DNA of 64,000 bases from CAVUFH01 sp963740835 (GCA_963740835.1 CAVUFH010000003.1:1674001-1738000), one strand, 5' to 3'. Positions 44,183 through 53,116 are shown, counted from the stretch's first letter. Numbers and translations are program-made. Notes: generated by a model not told the origin, from the sequence alone.

Positions 44183-44887
44183 GTGGCCGATCAGCGCATC
44201 CTTCTCGATGCCATGTCGGAATTCACTCGAACACTGGTGAACGGCTACGCCATCAGCGACGCGTTGTTCCAGCTGAGTGACTACGCCACCGCGGTGCTCG
44301 ATATCTCGGGTGCGGGCGTGTCCTTCGCCGATGCCGATGGCGTCCTGCGTTTCGCAACCGCGACTTCGGCCGCGTTGGTCGAGGTCGAACGGGCCCAGGA
44401 GCGCCTGCAACAAGGCCCGTGCATCGACGCGTTCCGCACGCGGAAGCCGGTGAAATCCGTCGACGTCGACGCCGACACGCGCTGGTCCGCACTGCGTCCG
44501 GTCATAAAACACGCGGAGTTCCGCTCGGCCGCCGCGCTCCCGTTGCGCTCGGGTTGTCGCTGCCTCGGAAGCCTTGACCTCTACGACACGTCCGCACGTC
44601 AGTGGGAGGACGCCGACATGCAACCCGCCCAGCTGCTCGCCGACATGGCGACGAGCTACGTGTTGAACGCCTCGGAGCTCGAACGGTCCAAGCGCACCGA
44701 GGAGCAACTGCAACAGGCACTCGACAGCCGCATCATCATCGAGCAGGCGAAGGGAATCATCGCCAAAGCCAACGGCGTCACGGTCGACCAAGCGTTCCAA
44801 CTGCTGCGCGCGCACGCCCGTTCGCGGAACGCGAAGCTCCAGACGGTTGCGCATGCCGTCGTGGAAGTGGGTCTGGACGTCCGCTAG
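44183..44887 (+). CDS. GAF and ANTAR domain antitermination regulator
   Basis: 234 residues, GTG 44183. GAF-type fold from residue ~10 to 165 (AVLDISGAGVSFADADGVLR, VERAQERLQQGPCIDAFRTR). C-terminal ANTAR: SRIIIEQAKGIIAKANGVTV, DQAFQLLRAHARSRNAKL, with the conserved Ala/Ala/aromatic pattern for RNA hairpin binding. These proteins sense a small molecule and prevent transcription termination in actinobacteria. Confidence 0.88.
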   Translation: MADQRILLDAMSEFTRTLVNGYAISDALFQLSDYATAVLDISGAGVSFADADGVLRFATATSAALVEVERAQERLQQGPCIDAFRTRKPVKSVDVDADTRWSALRPVIKHAEFRSAAALPLRSGCRCLGSLDLYDTSARQWEDADMQPAQLLADMATSYVLNASELERSKRTEEQLQQALDSRIIIEQAKGIIAKANGVTVDQAFQLLRAHARSRNAKLQTVAHAVVEVGLDVR

Positions 44888-45057
44888 CACTTCGGGTGCG
44901 GCGCACGAAGTGCTGCCATGAGCCGACGTCCGGCGAGACCGCCGCCTCCGAGCACCAGCCCGACTTTCACAGCACCGCCCGACCCACTTGCGCGACGCAT
45001 ATGGCCGCGGAGAGCGGGGAATGACGGTGACGGCGCGAAGCGGCGCCCACGACGACC

Positions 45058-45843
45058 GTGGAGGTGGGCGCGTTGGCGGAACAGGTGTACGACCCCAGTG
45101 CGTACGGATCGGCAATCGCAGACGTCTACGACGAGATGTACGAGAATTCGTACGACACGTCGGGCGCGATCGAGTTCATCGTCGACCTCGCCGGCGGGGG
45201 TCCGGTGCTCGAGTTCGGAATCGGAACCGGGCGTCTGGCGGCGCCGCTCGCCGCGCGCGGCCTCGACGTCAGCGGCGTCGATGCCTCCGAAGCCATGGTC
45301 GAACAGATGCGGCGGCGGCCGGGTACCGAAACCATCGATGTCGTGATCGGAAACTTCGTCGACGTGGACATGCGACGCAACGACTACGCCGTGGTGCTGC
45401 TCGCGATCAACACGATCTTCGCGCTGCCCGACCAGGACGCGCAGGTGGATGTGTTCGTCAACGCGGCGCGCCACCTCGCACCCGGTGGACGCTTCGTCGT
45501 CGAAGCGTGGATCCCCGACCTCACTCGCTTTCAACGCAACCAGGGGGTGTGGGCGCGAGAACACGGCCGTTCCCACGTCTCGATCGAGATCGCCAAGCTG
45601 GACGCCGCGACGCAACGGATGGAGACGACGCAGGTCCGTTTCGGAGCGGAGGGGCTCCAGCTGTTTCCGGCGAATCACCGCTACGCGTGGCCGGCGGAGC
45701 TCGACCTCATGGCCCGCTTGGGCGGCCTCCGGCTCGTCCAGCGGTGGCAGGACTGGCAACGGACTGCGTTCACGTCCTCGAGCACGACGCACGTCTCGGT
45801 CTACGAACGACCGCATCGGAACGACGAGGGAAGCGAGACATGA
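45058..45843 (+). CDS. Class I SAM-dependent methyltransferase
   Basis: 261 residues, GTG 45058 (a TTG at 45073 is possible). SAM motif I VLEFGIGTGRLAAPLA, motif post-I GVDASEAMVEQM and motif III-like HLAPGGRFVVEAW. The N-terminus has Tyr-rich YDEMYENSYDTSGAIEF. Substrate unknown; the gene precedes a small acidic protein and two ferritin-like genes that may share its transcript. Confidence 0.85.
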   Translation: MEVGALAEQVYDPSAYGSAIADVYDEMYENSYDTSGAIEFIVDLAGGGPVLEFGIGTGRLAAPLAARGLDVSGVDASEAMVEQMRRRPGTETIDVVIGNFVDVDMRRNDYAVVLLAINTIFALPDQDAQVDVFVNAARHLAPGGRFVVEAWIPDLTRFQRNQGVWAREHGRSHVSIEIAKLDAATQRMETTQVRFGAEGLQLFPANHRYAWPAELDLMARLGGLRLVQRWQDWQRTAFTSSSTTHVSVYERPHRNDEGSET

Positions 45844-45992
45844 ACGACAGAGACAACGACGCCGCACCGCAACGCGAGCCGGGAGTCGAGCAGTATCCCG
45901 ACGCCGCCCATCTGCCGGAGCCGGACGCACCGACCCGACGCCTCGGAGACACGGCTACCGAAGATCCGAACCGAGCCGACGACACCGATTGA
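45840..45992 (+). CDS. 50-residue acidic small protein
   Basis: ATGA overlap with the methyltransferase stop (ATG 45840) and in-frame to TGA 45992. Sequence starts MNDRDNDAAPQREPGVEQYP; Asp/Pro/Glu-rich with no hydrophobic core. The overlap geometry strongly suggests co-translation. Possibly a disordered linker or stress hydrophilin. Similar in style to the acidic protein at 41228. Confidence 0.5.
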   Translation: MNDRDNDAAPQREPGVEQYPDAAHLPEPDAPTRRLGDTATEDPNRADDTD

Positions 45993-46088
45993 CCGACGCG
46001 CGGTGTGTTTCAGTTCTTCCTCAGATCGAAGTAGCGGCAGACGAGACGCGGTAACGCAGGAGGCCTTGGCTCGCTTGGAGGTCGCCTG

Positions 46089-47315
46089 ATGTCGTTCAAC
46101 CCGCTGGAAGAGCGTGGTATCCCCGTCGAGGAGCAGTTCCGGAGTTGGACGGAGCTCAACTCCACGCCGTACGACAAGTACGACGTCGATCCCTATACGC
46201 GCTCGCGCGTGATCTTGATGAACGGCCTCGAGGTCGAATCGATCATGTTCGGCCACCAATTCGCACGCCACACGGACAATCTCGAGATCAAGCGTGCGCT
46301 CGCCCTTTCGCGCCGGATCGAGCAGCAGCAACAGCGTGCGGTGAACGGGTTGAATCCGGGCGACCAGACGCCGCTCGAGACAACGATCGGCTACGAGCAG
46401 GTCGCGGTCGACCTCACGTCGTGGCTCGCCCGCAACGAACCGGATCCGATGCTCAAGCAGGCACTCGACTTCGCGTTGCTCGAGGACTTCGATCACCTGT
46501 ACCGGTACGCGAACCTCTACGACCTCCTCGACGGTGACGACGCGGCCGACCTCACGCAGCATCTCACCGAGATCACGCCCGGCCGGCCGACGATCGTTGA
46601 ACATCGCCATCCGTTCGACGATGTGCGCCCGCACTATTCGACCCACACCGTCGATCCGTTGTCCCGCATGCACGTGATGACGATCACCGCCGGTGAACAG
46701 CAGACCATGAACTTCTACATGAACCACGGGACGGACTGGATCGAGCCGATCGCCCGCGGCCTGTACGCCGAGATCGCGATGATCGAGGAGCAGCACGTCA
46801 CGCACTACGAATCGCTGCTCGACCCGCTGGATTCCTGGCTCAAGCAGCTCGTGTTCCACGAGTACAACGAGGTGTACTTGTACTGGTCGATGATGAGCCA
46901 GGAGACGGATGCGCGGATCAAGGCGCTGTGGGAGCTCCACCTCAACATGGAGATCGGCCAGCTCCAGGTCGCCGCCGCACTGCTGCGGAAGTACGAAGGC
47001 GTCGAGCCCGAAGAGATCCTCCCGCCGTCCTTGCCGGCGACACCCGTGACGTTCCAACCGAACCAGGACTACGTACGCGAGGTGCTTGCTTCGCAGTACG
47101 ACCTGCGCACCGACGGCCTCGAGTACGTCGCGTTGGAGGACCTCCCGACGGACCATCGCTACTTCGAGATGCAGCAGACGCTCAACGCGAACGGCGCGCC
47201 GAGCGAGCAGGTCATCGACGAGACCAGGCGCGACCGCGGACGCGACTACCGGGACGAGACCGAAGGGCCGAACCCGATCGCCGAGCTGCGCCAGATGACC
47301 GACTCGAACCGCTGA
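46089..47315 (+). CDS. Large ferritin-like (diiron-type) protein
   Basis: 408 residues, ATG 46089 preceded by GGAGGTCGCCTG. Helical with Glu/His pairs at diiron spacing: LLEDFDHLYRYANL, IAMIEEQHVTHYESL and LHLNMEIGQLQVAAALL. This fits a four-helix bundle with E-x-x-H motifs, flanked by extra N- and C-terminal helices. The family is otherwise undescribed to me. The next gene 10 bases away is a second ferritin-like protein, so the two may form a heteromeric iron protein. Confidence 0.7.
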   Translation: MSFNPLEERGIPVEEQFRSWTELNSTPYDKYDVDPYTRSRVILMNGLEVESIMFGHQFARHTDNLEIKRALALSRRIEQQQQRAVNGLNPGDQTPLETTIGYEQVAVDLTSWLARNEPDPMLKQALDFALLEDFDHLYRYANLYDLLDGDDAADLTQHLTEITPGRPTIVEHRHPFDDVRPHYSTHTVDPLSRMHVMTITAGEQQTMNFYMNHGTDWIEPIARGLYAEIAMIEEQHVTHYESLLDPLDSWLKQLVFHEYNEVYLYWSMMSQETDARIKALWELHLNMEIGQLQVAAALLRKYEGVEPEEILPPSLPATPVTFQPNQDYVREVLASQYDLRTDGLEYVALEDLPTDHRYFEMQQTLNANGAPSEQVIDETRRDRGRDYRDETEGPNPIAELRQMTDSNR

Positions 47316-47325
47316 GGAGCACGAG

Positions 47326-48024
47326 ATGGCACTGCTGATCCCCACGAAAGACAAAGGCGCGACGGCGGAAGCGGCGCCCATGCTCTACGCCGAGCCCGAC
47401 CGGAGCGTCCTCCCGGAGTCGCTCGACGGCGCATTGCGCGACACCGGTCTGAACGGGCCGTTCGTTTCCGACCTGCTCAGCGCGATCCTGACCCACGAGC
47501 GGTGCGGGCGGCATCTGTACCGCACGTGCGAGACGCGCACGGAGAACCCGGTGCTGCAGGCGAAGTATCGGGAGTTCGGTGAGCAGACCGAACGCCACGT
47601 CGACCTCCTCGAGCACATCATCATCACTGCCGGCGGAAACCCGAACTACGTGAGCTCGCACGCGCGCGCCGTGGAGGGTGTGGATTCGAAGCTGGTTGAG
47701 GCGACGTACGTCCTCGACGGCACGCTCGACACGATGACCTCCGAGATGGCGATGCTGGACGCGGTGTTCCTCGCCGAGTCGATCGACCAGGCGAACTGGG
47801 AGGCGATGCGTCAGCTCACCGACGCTATGCAACCCGGCAATCTTCGCGACGCGTTCCAGGCCGCGGTCGACGAGGTCGAGACGCAAGAGGACGAGCATCT
47901 CACCTGGGCGCGTGAAACCCGCTCGAAGCTGACGCTGCTCCAGGCCCGCGATTCGTCTCTCTCGAACGCCGGTGCCAAGGCCGAGGAACTGCTCGCCCGG
48001 GTGCGAAGCTGGTTCTCCGAGTAG
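47326..48024 (+). CDS. Second ferritin-like protein
   Basis: 232 residues, ATG 47326 after GAGGAGCACGAG. Three E-x-x-H type motifs (ILTHERCGRHLYR, FGEQTERHVDLLEH, TQEDEHLTWARE) place iron ligands on separate helices. It follows the large ferritin-like gene in the same transcript. Oxidative-stress iron handling is the best guess. Ends before the convergent HATPase gene. Confidence 0.72.
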   Translation: MALLIPTKDKGATAEAAPMLYAEPDRSVLPESLDGALRDTGLNGPFVSDLLSAILTHERCGRHLYRTCETRTENPVLQAKYREFGEQTERHVDLLEHIIITAGGNPNYVSSHARAVEGVDSKLVEATYVLDGTLDTMTSEMAMLDAVFLAESIDQANWEAMRQLTDAMQPGNLRDAFQAAVDEVETQEDEHLTWARETRSKLTLLQARDSSLSNAGAKAEELLARVRSWFSE

Positions 48025-48081
48025 CTCCGCGCCCGCTTCGGGTGTCGGGCCGCGACCGGGCCTACCGGGCCCGGTCGCCTG

Positions 48082-48471
48082 CTACGTGAGATTGGCGACT
48101 TCCGCCCAGACGCACTTGCCACCGATCGTCTGCGATATGCCCCACTTCTCGGCGAGCGTCGCAATGATCTGGAAGCCGTGCGACTCGACGCGCGCTGGTC
48201 CGACGTCCTCTCTCGAATCGTGGACTTGGATGCGTACGCCGGACGCGATGGTGAGGATTTCCAGCCGGACCGGTGGCAGCCCGTAGAGGAACGCGTTCGT
48301 AACGAGTTCGGACACGACCACTTGGGCTCCCGACAAGGCGCGTCCGAGGTCGGGGAAGTCGCTTTCCAGCAACCTGCGAGCTCGTTGCGGGGAGCGACCG
48401 TCTGCCGGCATTTCGAGTCCGACGCTGTGCTCGAAGCCCATTGCCTCGACTGTTCCGTGATCCATACGCAC
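48082..48471 (-). CDS. HATPase_c_2 anti-sigma kinase-like protein
   Basis: 129 residues, GTG 48471. GHKL ATP-binding motifs: N-box QVVVSELVTNAFLYG and a G-box-like SHGFQIIATLAEKWG, compact RsbW/SpoIIAB style. It would phosphorylate STAS proteins such as those at 43440 and 48627 and sequester a stress sigma factor. No sigma gene is adjacent. Divergent from the STAS gene at 48627. Confidence 0.83.
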   Translation of the reverse strand: MRMDHGTVEAMGFEHSVGLEMPADGRSPQRARRLLESDFPDLGRALSGAQVVVSELVTNAFLYGLPPVRLEILTIASGVRIQVHDSREDVGPARVESHGFQIIATLAEKWGISQTIGGKCVWAEVANLT

Positions 48472-48626
48472 CGAAACCGTTCGCCTTCCCGGTCAATCAG
48501 CTCGGAAGGACCTCGACGTCTCGTGCCACGCTTGCCGCTTCAGACCAGACCGCTTATCATTTCTGTCGCCTTCTCGGACCCCGAGGGCGTACCGAACAGA
48601 ACAGGAGTCATCATCGGAGGGTCGTC

Positions 48627-48995
48627 ATGGTGGAATCGTTTGACCGTGATACCGGGCTCGAGCCGCTCGAGGCTGACCGTGCACTACTCGTCCGGCCGAT
48701 CCACTGGGATGGACTTGGCCGCGTCGCTCTGATCGGTGAGATCGACCTCGTCAGCGCGCGCGACGCCGAGGCGATCCTGGCCCCGATGGCATCCCGGGGT
48801 GTCCCTCTCATCTTGGATCTCGCGGGCGTGACGTATTGCGATTCGCAGGGAATCGCGATGTTCTTCCGGCTCGCAGCGAGAGCGCGAGAGAACGGCGGAC
48901 ACCGGCTCACCCTTGCGAATCCGCGCGGGATCGTGCGCAGAGTGCTCGAGATCACCGTTGCCGAGAACGTCCTCGCAATCGTCGACGACCCGTAG
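48627..48995 (+). CDS. STAS-domain anti-sigma antagonist
   Basis: 122 residues, ATG 48627 behind CGGAGGG. VALIGEIDLVSARDAEAILA, LDLAGVTYCDSQGIAMFF with the phosphorylatable Ser in CDSQG, then NPRGIVRRVLEITVAENVLA. It lies divergent to a HATPase kinase, the classical partner-switch pair arrangement. Its sister is the STAS gene at 43440. Confidence 0.85.
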   Translation: MVESFDRDTGLEPLEADRALLVRPIHWDGLGRVALIGEIDLVSARDAEAILAPMASRGVPLILDLAGVTYCDSQGIAMFFRLAARARENGGHRLTLANPRGIVRRVLEITVAENVLAIVDDP

Positions 48996-49023
48996 ATCGG
49001 GGCACGCGGGGCAGCAGGTCGCG

Positions 49024-49379
49024 TCAGATCTGCTGCGCGACGCGGGCGCGCAGAAGCTCGTAGGGGTCGGTAAGCCAACCGGTCGTCAACAGATCGACGC
49101 GATCCACACGTTCGGTCTGCACGATCCGTGCGGCCACGCGGAACTGTCCCCAGGTCACGTCTACTTCGCCGACCGCAAGGCGGTTCCAATAGTGAACGGT
49201 GGGCTGACCGGGCGCGTCACGACGAGGCCTCGTAGCAGCGCGCCAACATGCAGATCCTGCAGGACCAGTGTGCTCGAGCCGCATTGGCCGCGCGGTGGGT
49301 TGCGAGGATGCCAGTCGTCGATCCAAGCAGTGTCCGCGCGCCAGACGCGCTGCATGATTGCCGCGATCTCGCCGATCGA
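49024..49379 (-). pseudogene. YunG-like protein, frameshifted
   Basis: Two frames make one family-like protein: IMQRVWRADTAWIDDWHPRN, RGQCGSSTLVLQDLHVGALL, ending at RGLVV near 49210. The other frame then continues APGQPTVHYWNRLAVGEVDV, TWGQFRVAAR, DPYELLRARVAQQI with stop at 49024. A single-base loss at about 49200-49215 explains the break. No convincing start codon upstream of the ATG at 49355. The family (QCxxTALVxQD...HYWNRLxxGxxxDLTxxQF) has no known function. Confidence 0.65.
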
Positions 49380-49692
49380 CGCTGGGGCGGAAAGGGCGCT
49401 CGGCGTTGCGATGCGGATCGAATCGAGAACCGGTTCGGAGCGTGAGATGCGGGTGCCTCGGTTTTCGGCTGCGTGAAGCCGGCACGCCGACCTTCCGGAA
49501 GGGAGCGGCGGACAAGACTACCGGGACGCCGCAGTCGCGAGGCGTTTCTTGAAGGGCGCTACCTACCGCGTACCCGTCGACGCCAGGCGTCACGCCGGTC
49601 TGCCGAGGATCTGGCCATCGCATGCTCGGTGGCACGAGCGGGTATGCGGCCAGGACGAGCAGTACTTCACCAGCATGCGAAGGGAGTCGGAG

Positions 49693-50019
49693 ATGCGAAG
49701 GATTATGAAGTTGGCGGTGCTCGGCATGGCCGCGTACGGGGCCAGCCAGCTCTACGCGCAGGCAAAGAAATCGCCGGCCTTCGACCGGTTCGCCTCGGGA
49801 ACGGCACCGGGCCGCGACACGCCGACAGGTACCGACCCGAACGCGAAGTGGACCGGTCCTGGTTACGAGGACAAGTCCTTGGGTCAAGCGGTGAACCAGG
49901 ACGCCGAGCTCGTCGACCGGTTGGTCGAGGAGACCGGCGGCGACATGGCGAACGCCGAGGCGCGGTTCGACCAGGAGTCGGCCGGCGCGCCCGCACTCCG
50001 GCGGCAACGCCAGGAGTGA
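49693..50019 (+). CDS. Small exported/membrane-anchored protein
   Basis: 108 residues from ATG 49693 (AGGGAG, 6-base spacing); ATG 49675 is possible. A short hydrophobic N-terminus (IMKLAVLGMAAYGASQLYAQ) is followed by a hydrophilic region rich in Gly, Asp and Pro. The C-terminal third is charged and helical (AELVDRLVEETGGDMANAEA). It overlaps the CinA gene by GTGA. The actual function is unknown. Confidence 0.62.
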   Translation: MRRIMKLAVLGMAAYGASQLYAQAKKSPAFDRFASGTAPGRDTPTGTDPNAKWTGPGYEDKSLGQAVNQDAELVDRLVEETGGDMANAEARFDQESAGAPALRRQRQE

Positions 50020-50486
50020 CGCATACTTCCGTGCGAGGGGACTTCGCCGAGCTGCTCCGCGGCCGGACCGTCGCGTCCGCGGAGTCGTGCACGGGAGGGT
50101 TGCTCGCGCAGGCGTTCGAGGCCGCCGAGGGGTCCATGGATTGGTTCGCGGGCGGCATCGTTACCTACCAACGGCACACGAAGGAGTCGCTACTTCGCGT
50201 GCCACGTGCGCCGCTCGTGAGTGCAGACGTCGCCCGCGCGATAGCGGCAGGCGCCGCCGATCTGTTCGACGCGGATGTGGCGGTTTCCGTGACCGGTGCC
50301 GCGGGTCCGGAACCGCTCGAGGGCGCCGAGGTCGGAACCGTCGAGATCGGCGTGTGCGTCGACGGTGCAACGCGTTCGTGCCGCCACTTCTTCAGCGGCA
50401 CACCCCTGCAGATCTGCGAGGAGGCGCGTGACGCCGCCATCGCAGACTTGGAACGGGCGCTGGGTGCCGAGGTCGTCGACGCGTAG
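50016..50486 (+). CDS. CinA-family nicotinamide-nucleotide amidase
   Basis: 156 residues from GTG 50016 (GTGA overlap); GTG 50031 is the alternative. CinA C-terminal domain features: VASAESCTGGLLAQAF with the Ser nucleophile in ESCTGG, FAGGIVTYQRHTKESLLRV and AVSVTGAAGP. Stand-alone length like PncC. It deamidates NMN to recycle NAD; expected to be cytosolic. Confidence 0.88.
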   Translation: MTHTSVRGDFAELLRGRTVASAESCTGGLLAQAFEAAEGSMDWFAGGIVTYQRHTKESLLRVPRAPLVSADVARAIAAGAADLFDADVAVSVTGAAGPEPLEGAEVGTVEIGVCVDGATRSCRHFFSGTPLQICEEARDAAIADLERALGAEVVDA

Positions 50487-50545
50487 TTCCGCTACGGCGG
50501 GACGGAATCCGAGTGTCGCATGGGGACCGCGGGTAGACCCGTCCC

Positions 50546-51814
50546 GTGCGAACCCGCCGTCTCCTCGTGCACATCCAATCCAGTCTCTGGTTCGTTCCGG
50601 TGGTGTGCGTGCTCGCCGGCGCGCTCTTGTCGTTCGTCACGATCTGGATCGACAACGCGTCGCACTTCGACCTGGTCCCCGAGACGCTGACCGGCGGTCC
50701 GGATGCCGCCGTCGCGATCCTGTCAACAGTTGCGGCTTCGATGGTTTCGCTGGCGGCGCTCGTGCTCACCATCACGATGGTCGTGGTCCAACTCGCAATG
50801 GGCCAGTTCTCGCCGCGCATCGTGCAGAACATCTTCCGCGACAAACCCAGCCAGATCGCCGTCGGGCTCTTCGTCGCGACCTTCGTACACGCGATGCTGA
50901 CCCTGCGAGAGGTGCGCTTCGAGAGCGGTGGAACCGTCCCGGGCCTGGCGATCGTCGTCGCCTACCTCCTCGTCATCGTGAGCATCGTCGTGCTCGTGCT
51001 CTACGTCCACCACATCGGTCGCTCGCTGCGAGTGTCCGCGTTGATCGAGCTGGTGGGCACGGACACGCGCAAGCTGCTGGACGTGGTGTATCCGGAGCGC
51101 CTGCAGCCGGAGACGAGCGATCCGAACGTCGTTGCGGCACCGTTCTCCGGCGTGATCACCTACATCGCGCACGAGCAGTTGGTGCAGGCCGCGGCCGCCG
51201 CGGATTGCGAGCTCGTTCTCGTTCCTGCGCTCGGTGCGTTCCTCCCCGGCGGTGCTCCGTTGTTCCGCGTCAAGGGTGACGGCAGCCGTCTCGACGTGGA
51301 CAAGGTGTACGGCAGCGTGCTCATCAGTTTGGAAAGGACGCTCGACCAAGACGTCGCGTATGGCATGCGCATGCTCGTCGACATGGCCGAGCGCGCGCTC
51401 GCAGACTCGCCCTTCCTCGACCCGACCACGGCCGTGCAGGCCATCGACCGGCTGCACGACTGCCTCCGACAACTCGCGATCCGGGAATTTCCCGACGGCA
51501 GGCACCGCGACGATCGTGGGCGGGTGAGGTTGACGGTGCCCGTGATGGATTGGGACGCGTACGTCCACCTGGCGTTCGACGAGATCCGCATGGCCGGGGC
51601 GCAGTCGCCCCAAGTCACCCGACGCCTGAGTGAAGCCTTGATCGATCTCGAAGGCGTCGCGCCACCCGAGCGGCGACCCGCGCTCCATCGGCAACGGGCG
51701 CTGCTCCTCGCGTCCGTCGATGATGCCGCGCTCGAGGAGCGTGATACGGAGTTCGCGCTGCGTGCCGACCGCCAGGGAATCGGTGTGAGCGCAGGCTCGA
51801 TCCACGAGCTGTGA
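50546..51814 (+). CDS. DUF2254 membrane protein
   Basis: 422 residues, GTG 50546. Four TM helices in the first ~160 residues (LWFVPVVCVLAGALLSFVTI, MVSLAALVLTITMVVVQLAM), then the DUF2254 motif FSPRIVQNIFRDKPSQIAVG. The rest is a soluble domain with LGAFLPGGAPLFRV and RTLDQDVAYGMRMLVDMAER. Function unknown; broadly distributed in actinobacteria and proteobacteria. Confidence 0.87.
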   Translation: MRTRRLLVHIQSSLWFVPVVCVLAGALLSFVTIWIDNASHFDLVPETLTGGPDAAVAILSTVAASMVSLAALVLTITMVVVQLAMGQFSPRIVQNIFRDKPSQIAVGLFVATFVHAMLTLREVRFESGGTVPGLAIVVAYLLVIVSIVVLVLYVHHIGRSLRVSALIELVGTDTRKLLDVVYPERLQPETSDPNVVAAPFSGVITYIAHEQLVQAAAAADCELVLVPALGAFLPGGAPLFRVKGDGSRLDVDKVYGSVLISLERTLDQDVAYGMRMLVDMAERALADSPFLDPTTAVQAIDRLHDCLRQLAIREFPDGRHRDDRGRVRLTVPVMDWDAYVHLAFDEIRMAGAQSPQVTRRLSEALIDLEGVAPPERRPALHRQRALLLASVDDAALEERDTEFALRADRQGIGVSAGSIHEL

Positions 51815-51944
51815 GCGAGGGCCTGCCGGCGAAGCAACTGAACGAAGACGCCGCGGCGATGCCCTGGGATCGGTGTCTGCTCGAGCGTTCTCGTAGGGGC
51901 TTCCGCATCGCATAGCGGGCTCTCCGCCCGGGTACTTCTCGCGC

Positions 51945-52775
51945 ATGGAACGCCAGAGCAACAAGCACAGCAGGCGCCTCGACGACGTGATGGAACACGA
52001 GGTCGAATCGCTCACACACGGCGCCCCGATCGAAGCGCGCGTTGAGCCGGGACGGGCGATGGAAGACGCGGCTGACGGTGAACCGACTCCGCAGGCCGTG
52101 ATCGAGACCGTCGACCCACCGCTCGAGTCCGGCGCAATCTCACCCACGGACGTGCGTCGTCGCAGCGAGCTCGCGACGCACCTACGTCCCTCGATGTTTC
52201 CGGCGACGCGAGCGGCCATCCTGACAGTTGCGCAGCAGGAAGACGCGCCGATCGAGCTCGTCGCCGCGCTGGAAGGGCTGCCGGCCGCGCAGGTGTTCCA
52301 CACGACCGAGGAGGTCTGGGAGGCACTCGGCGGCACGCACGAGGAACGAACCGCCGCGACCGGCGCGCAACCCGTACCCGTGCAACGGTTCGAGTTCCGA
52401 TTCGATCTCCTCCATCGGGTCCTCGCGATGCCGTTCGGCGTGACACCCGCGAGCGCGCACGTCGATGTGGATACTTCGGCTGGGAGGCTCCGCGCACGCT
52501 TCGGACTGTGGACGGTCGATACCGACCTGTCGAACATCGCGGGCTCGACAATCACGGGCGGGTACTTCTTCGTCAAGACCGCGGGTCCGGCGCACGTCTC
52601 GCTTCTGGATCGCGGCCTCACGTTCGCGACCAATGACGCGCGCGGCGTTTGCATCTCGTTTCGCGAGCCGGTGAGAGGCATCGATCCTGGCGGGATCATC
52701 CACCATCCCGCACTCACGGTGACGGTCGCGGAACCCGAACGACTGGTGGACGTGCTCCGCAGCGGACGCGCATGA
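51945..52775 (+). CDS. DUF2795-like N-terminus fused to an unknown actinobacterial domain
   Basis: 276 residues, ATG 51945. Residues ~65-125 resemble DUF2795-type helical units (LRPSMFPATRAAILTVAQQE, LVAALEGLPAAQVFHTTEEV). The C-terminal ~150 residues (FDLLHRVLAMPFGVTPASAH, RGVCISFREPVRGIDPGGII) form a separate beta-rich domain that I recognise only as a recurrent hypothetical. Cytosolic by composition. 130 bases after DUF2254. Confidence 0.7.
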   Translation: MERQSNKHSRRLDDVMEHEVESLTHGAPIEARVEPGRAMEDAADGEPTPQAVIETVDPPLESGAISPTDVRRRSELATHLRPSMFPATRAAILTVAQQEDAPIELVAALEGLPAAQVFHTTEEVWEALGGTHEERTAATGAQPVPVQRFEFRFDLLHRVLAMPFGVTPASAHVDVDTSAGRLRARFGLWTVDTDLSNIAGSTITGGYFFVKTAGPAHVSLLDRGLTFATNDARGVCISFREPVRGIDPGGIIHHPALTVTVAEPERLVDVLRSGRA

Positions 52776-52926
52776 GCCCGACGAGCCTGCGGACTCGGTC
52801 CTACTCGTCGCAGTCGAGCGCGTACTGGTTGCGCCTCACGCTCGGGGAACCTCGGGATGGGAGTGCGCGGTTGAACTCCCGACACGATGGAGAGACTCGT
52901 ATGACGTTCCGAACATAGGAGGGATA

Positions 52927-53088
52927 GTGGCGTTCATCCTTTGGATTGCCGCGGTGCTGCTTGTCATCGTCGGCATCGTTTTGTTGCTCCAAGGCTCGAT
53001 TTTGCTCGGCATCCTGGCGATCGTGCTTGCGCTGCTCGTCGGTCCGGGCGGTGTGAGCATTACTGGCGCCCGCCGTACGACCTACTAG
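52927..53088 (+). CDS. 53-residue membrane protein (DUF6131-like)
   Basis: GTG 52927 follows AGGAGGGATA, an excellent ribosome site. The peptide is almost wholly two hydrophobic helices (FILWIAAVLLVIVGIVLLLQ, ILLGILAIVLALLVG) with a GPGGVSITGARR tail. Small two-helix proteins of this sort are common in actinobacterial stress loci. A strong terminator follows. Below the usual length cut-off, so easily missed. Confidence 0.72.
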   Translation: MAFILWIAAVLLVIVGIVLLLQGSILLGILAIVLALLVGPGGVSITGARRTTY

Positions 53089-53116
53089 AACCCGCCAGGC
53101 AGTCTCCTGCGCGTCA

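Noticed and set aside
44883..45930. Minus-strand frame covering the methyltransferase
   Set aside because: Arg/Val/Asp-rich shadow; the plus strand holds SAM motifs and a translationally coupled neighbour.
49380..50007. Long minus-strand frame at 49024-50007
   Set aside because: Only its first ~180 bases (49024-49210) match a YunG-like tail. The rest is antisense to the small membrane-anchored protein and is low-complexity.
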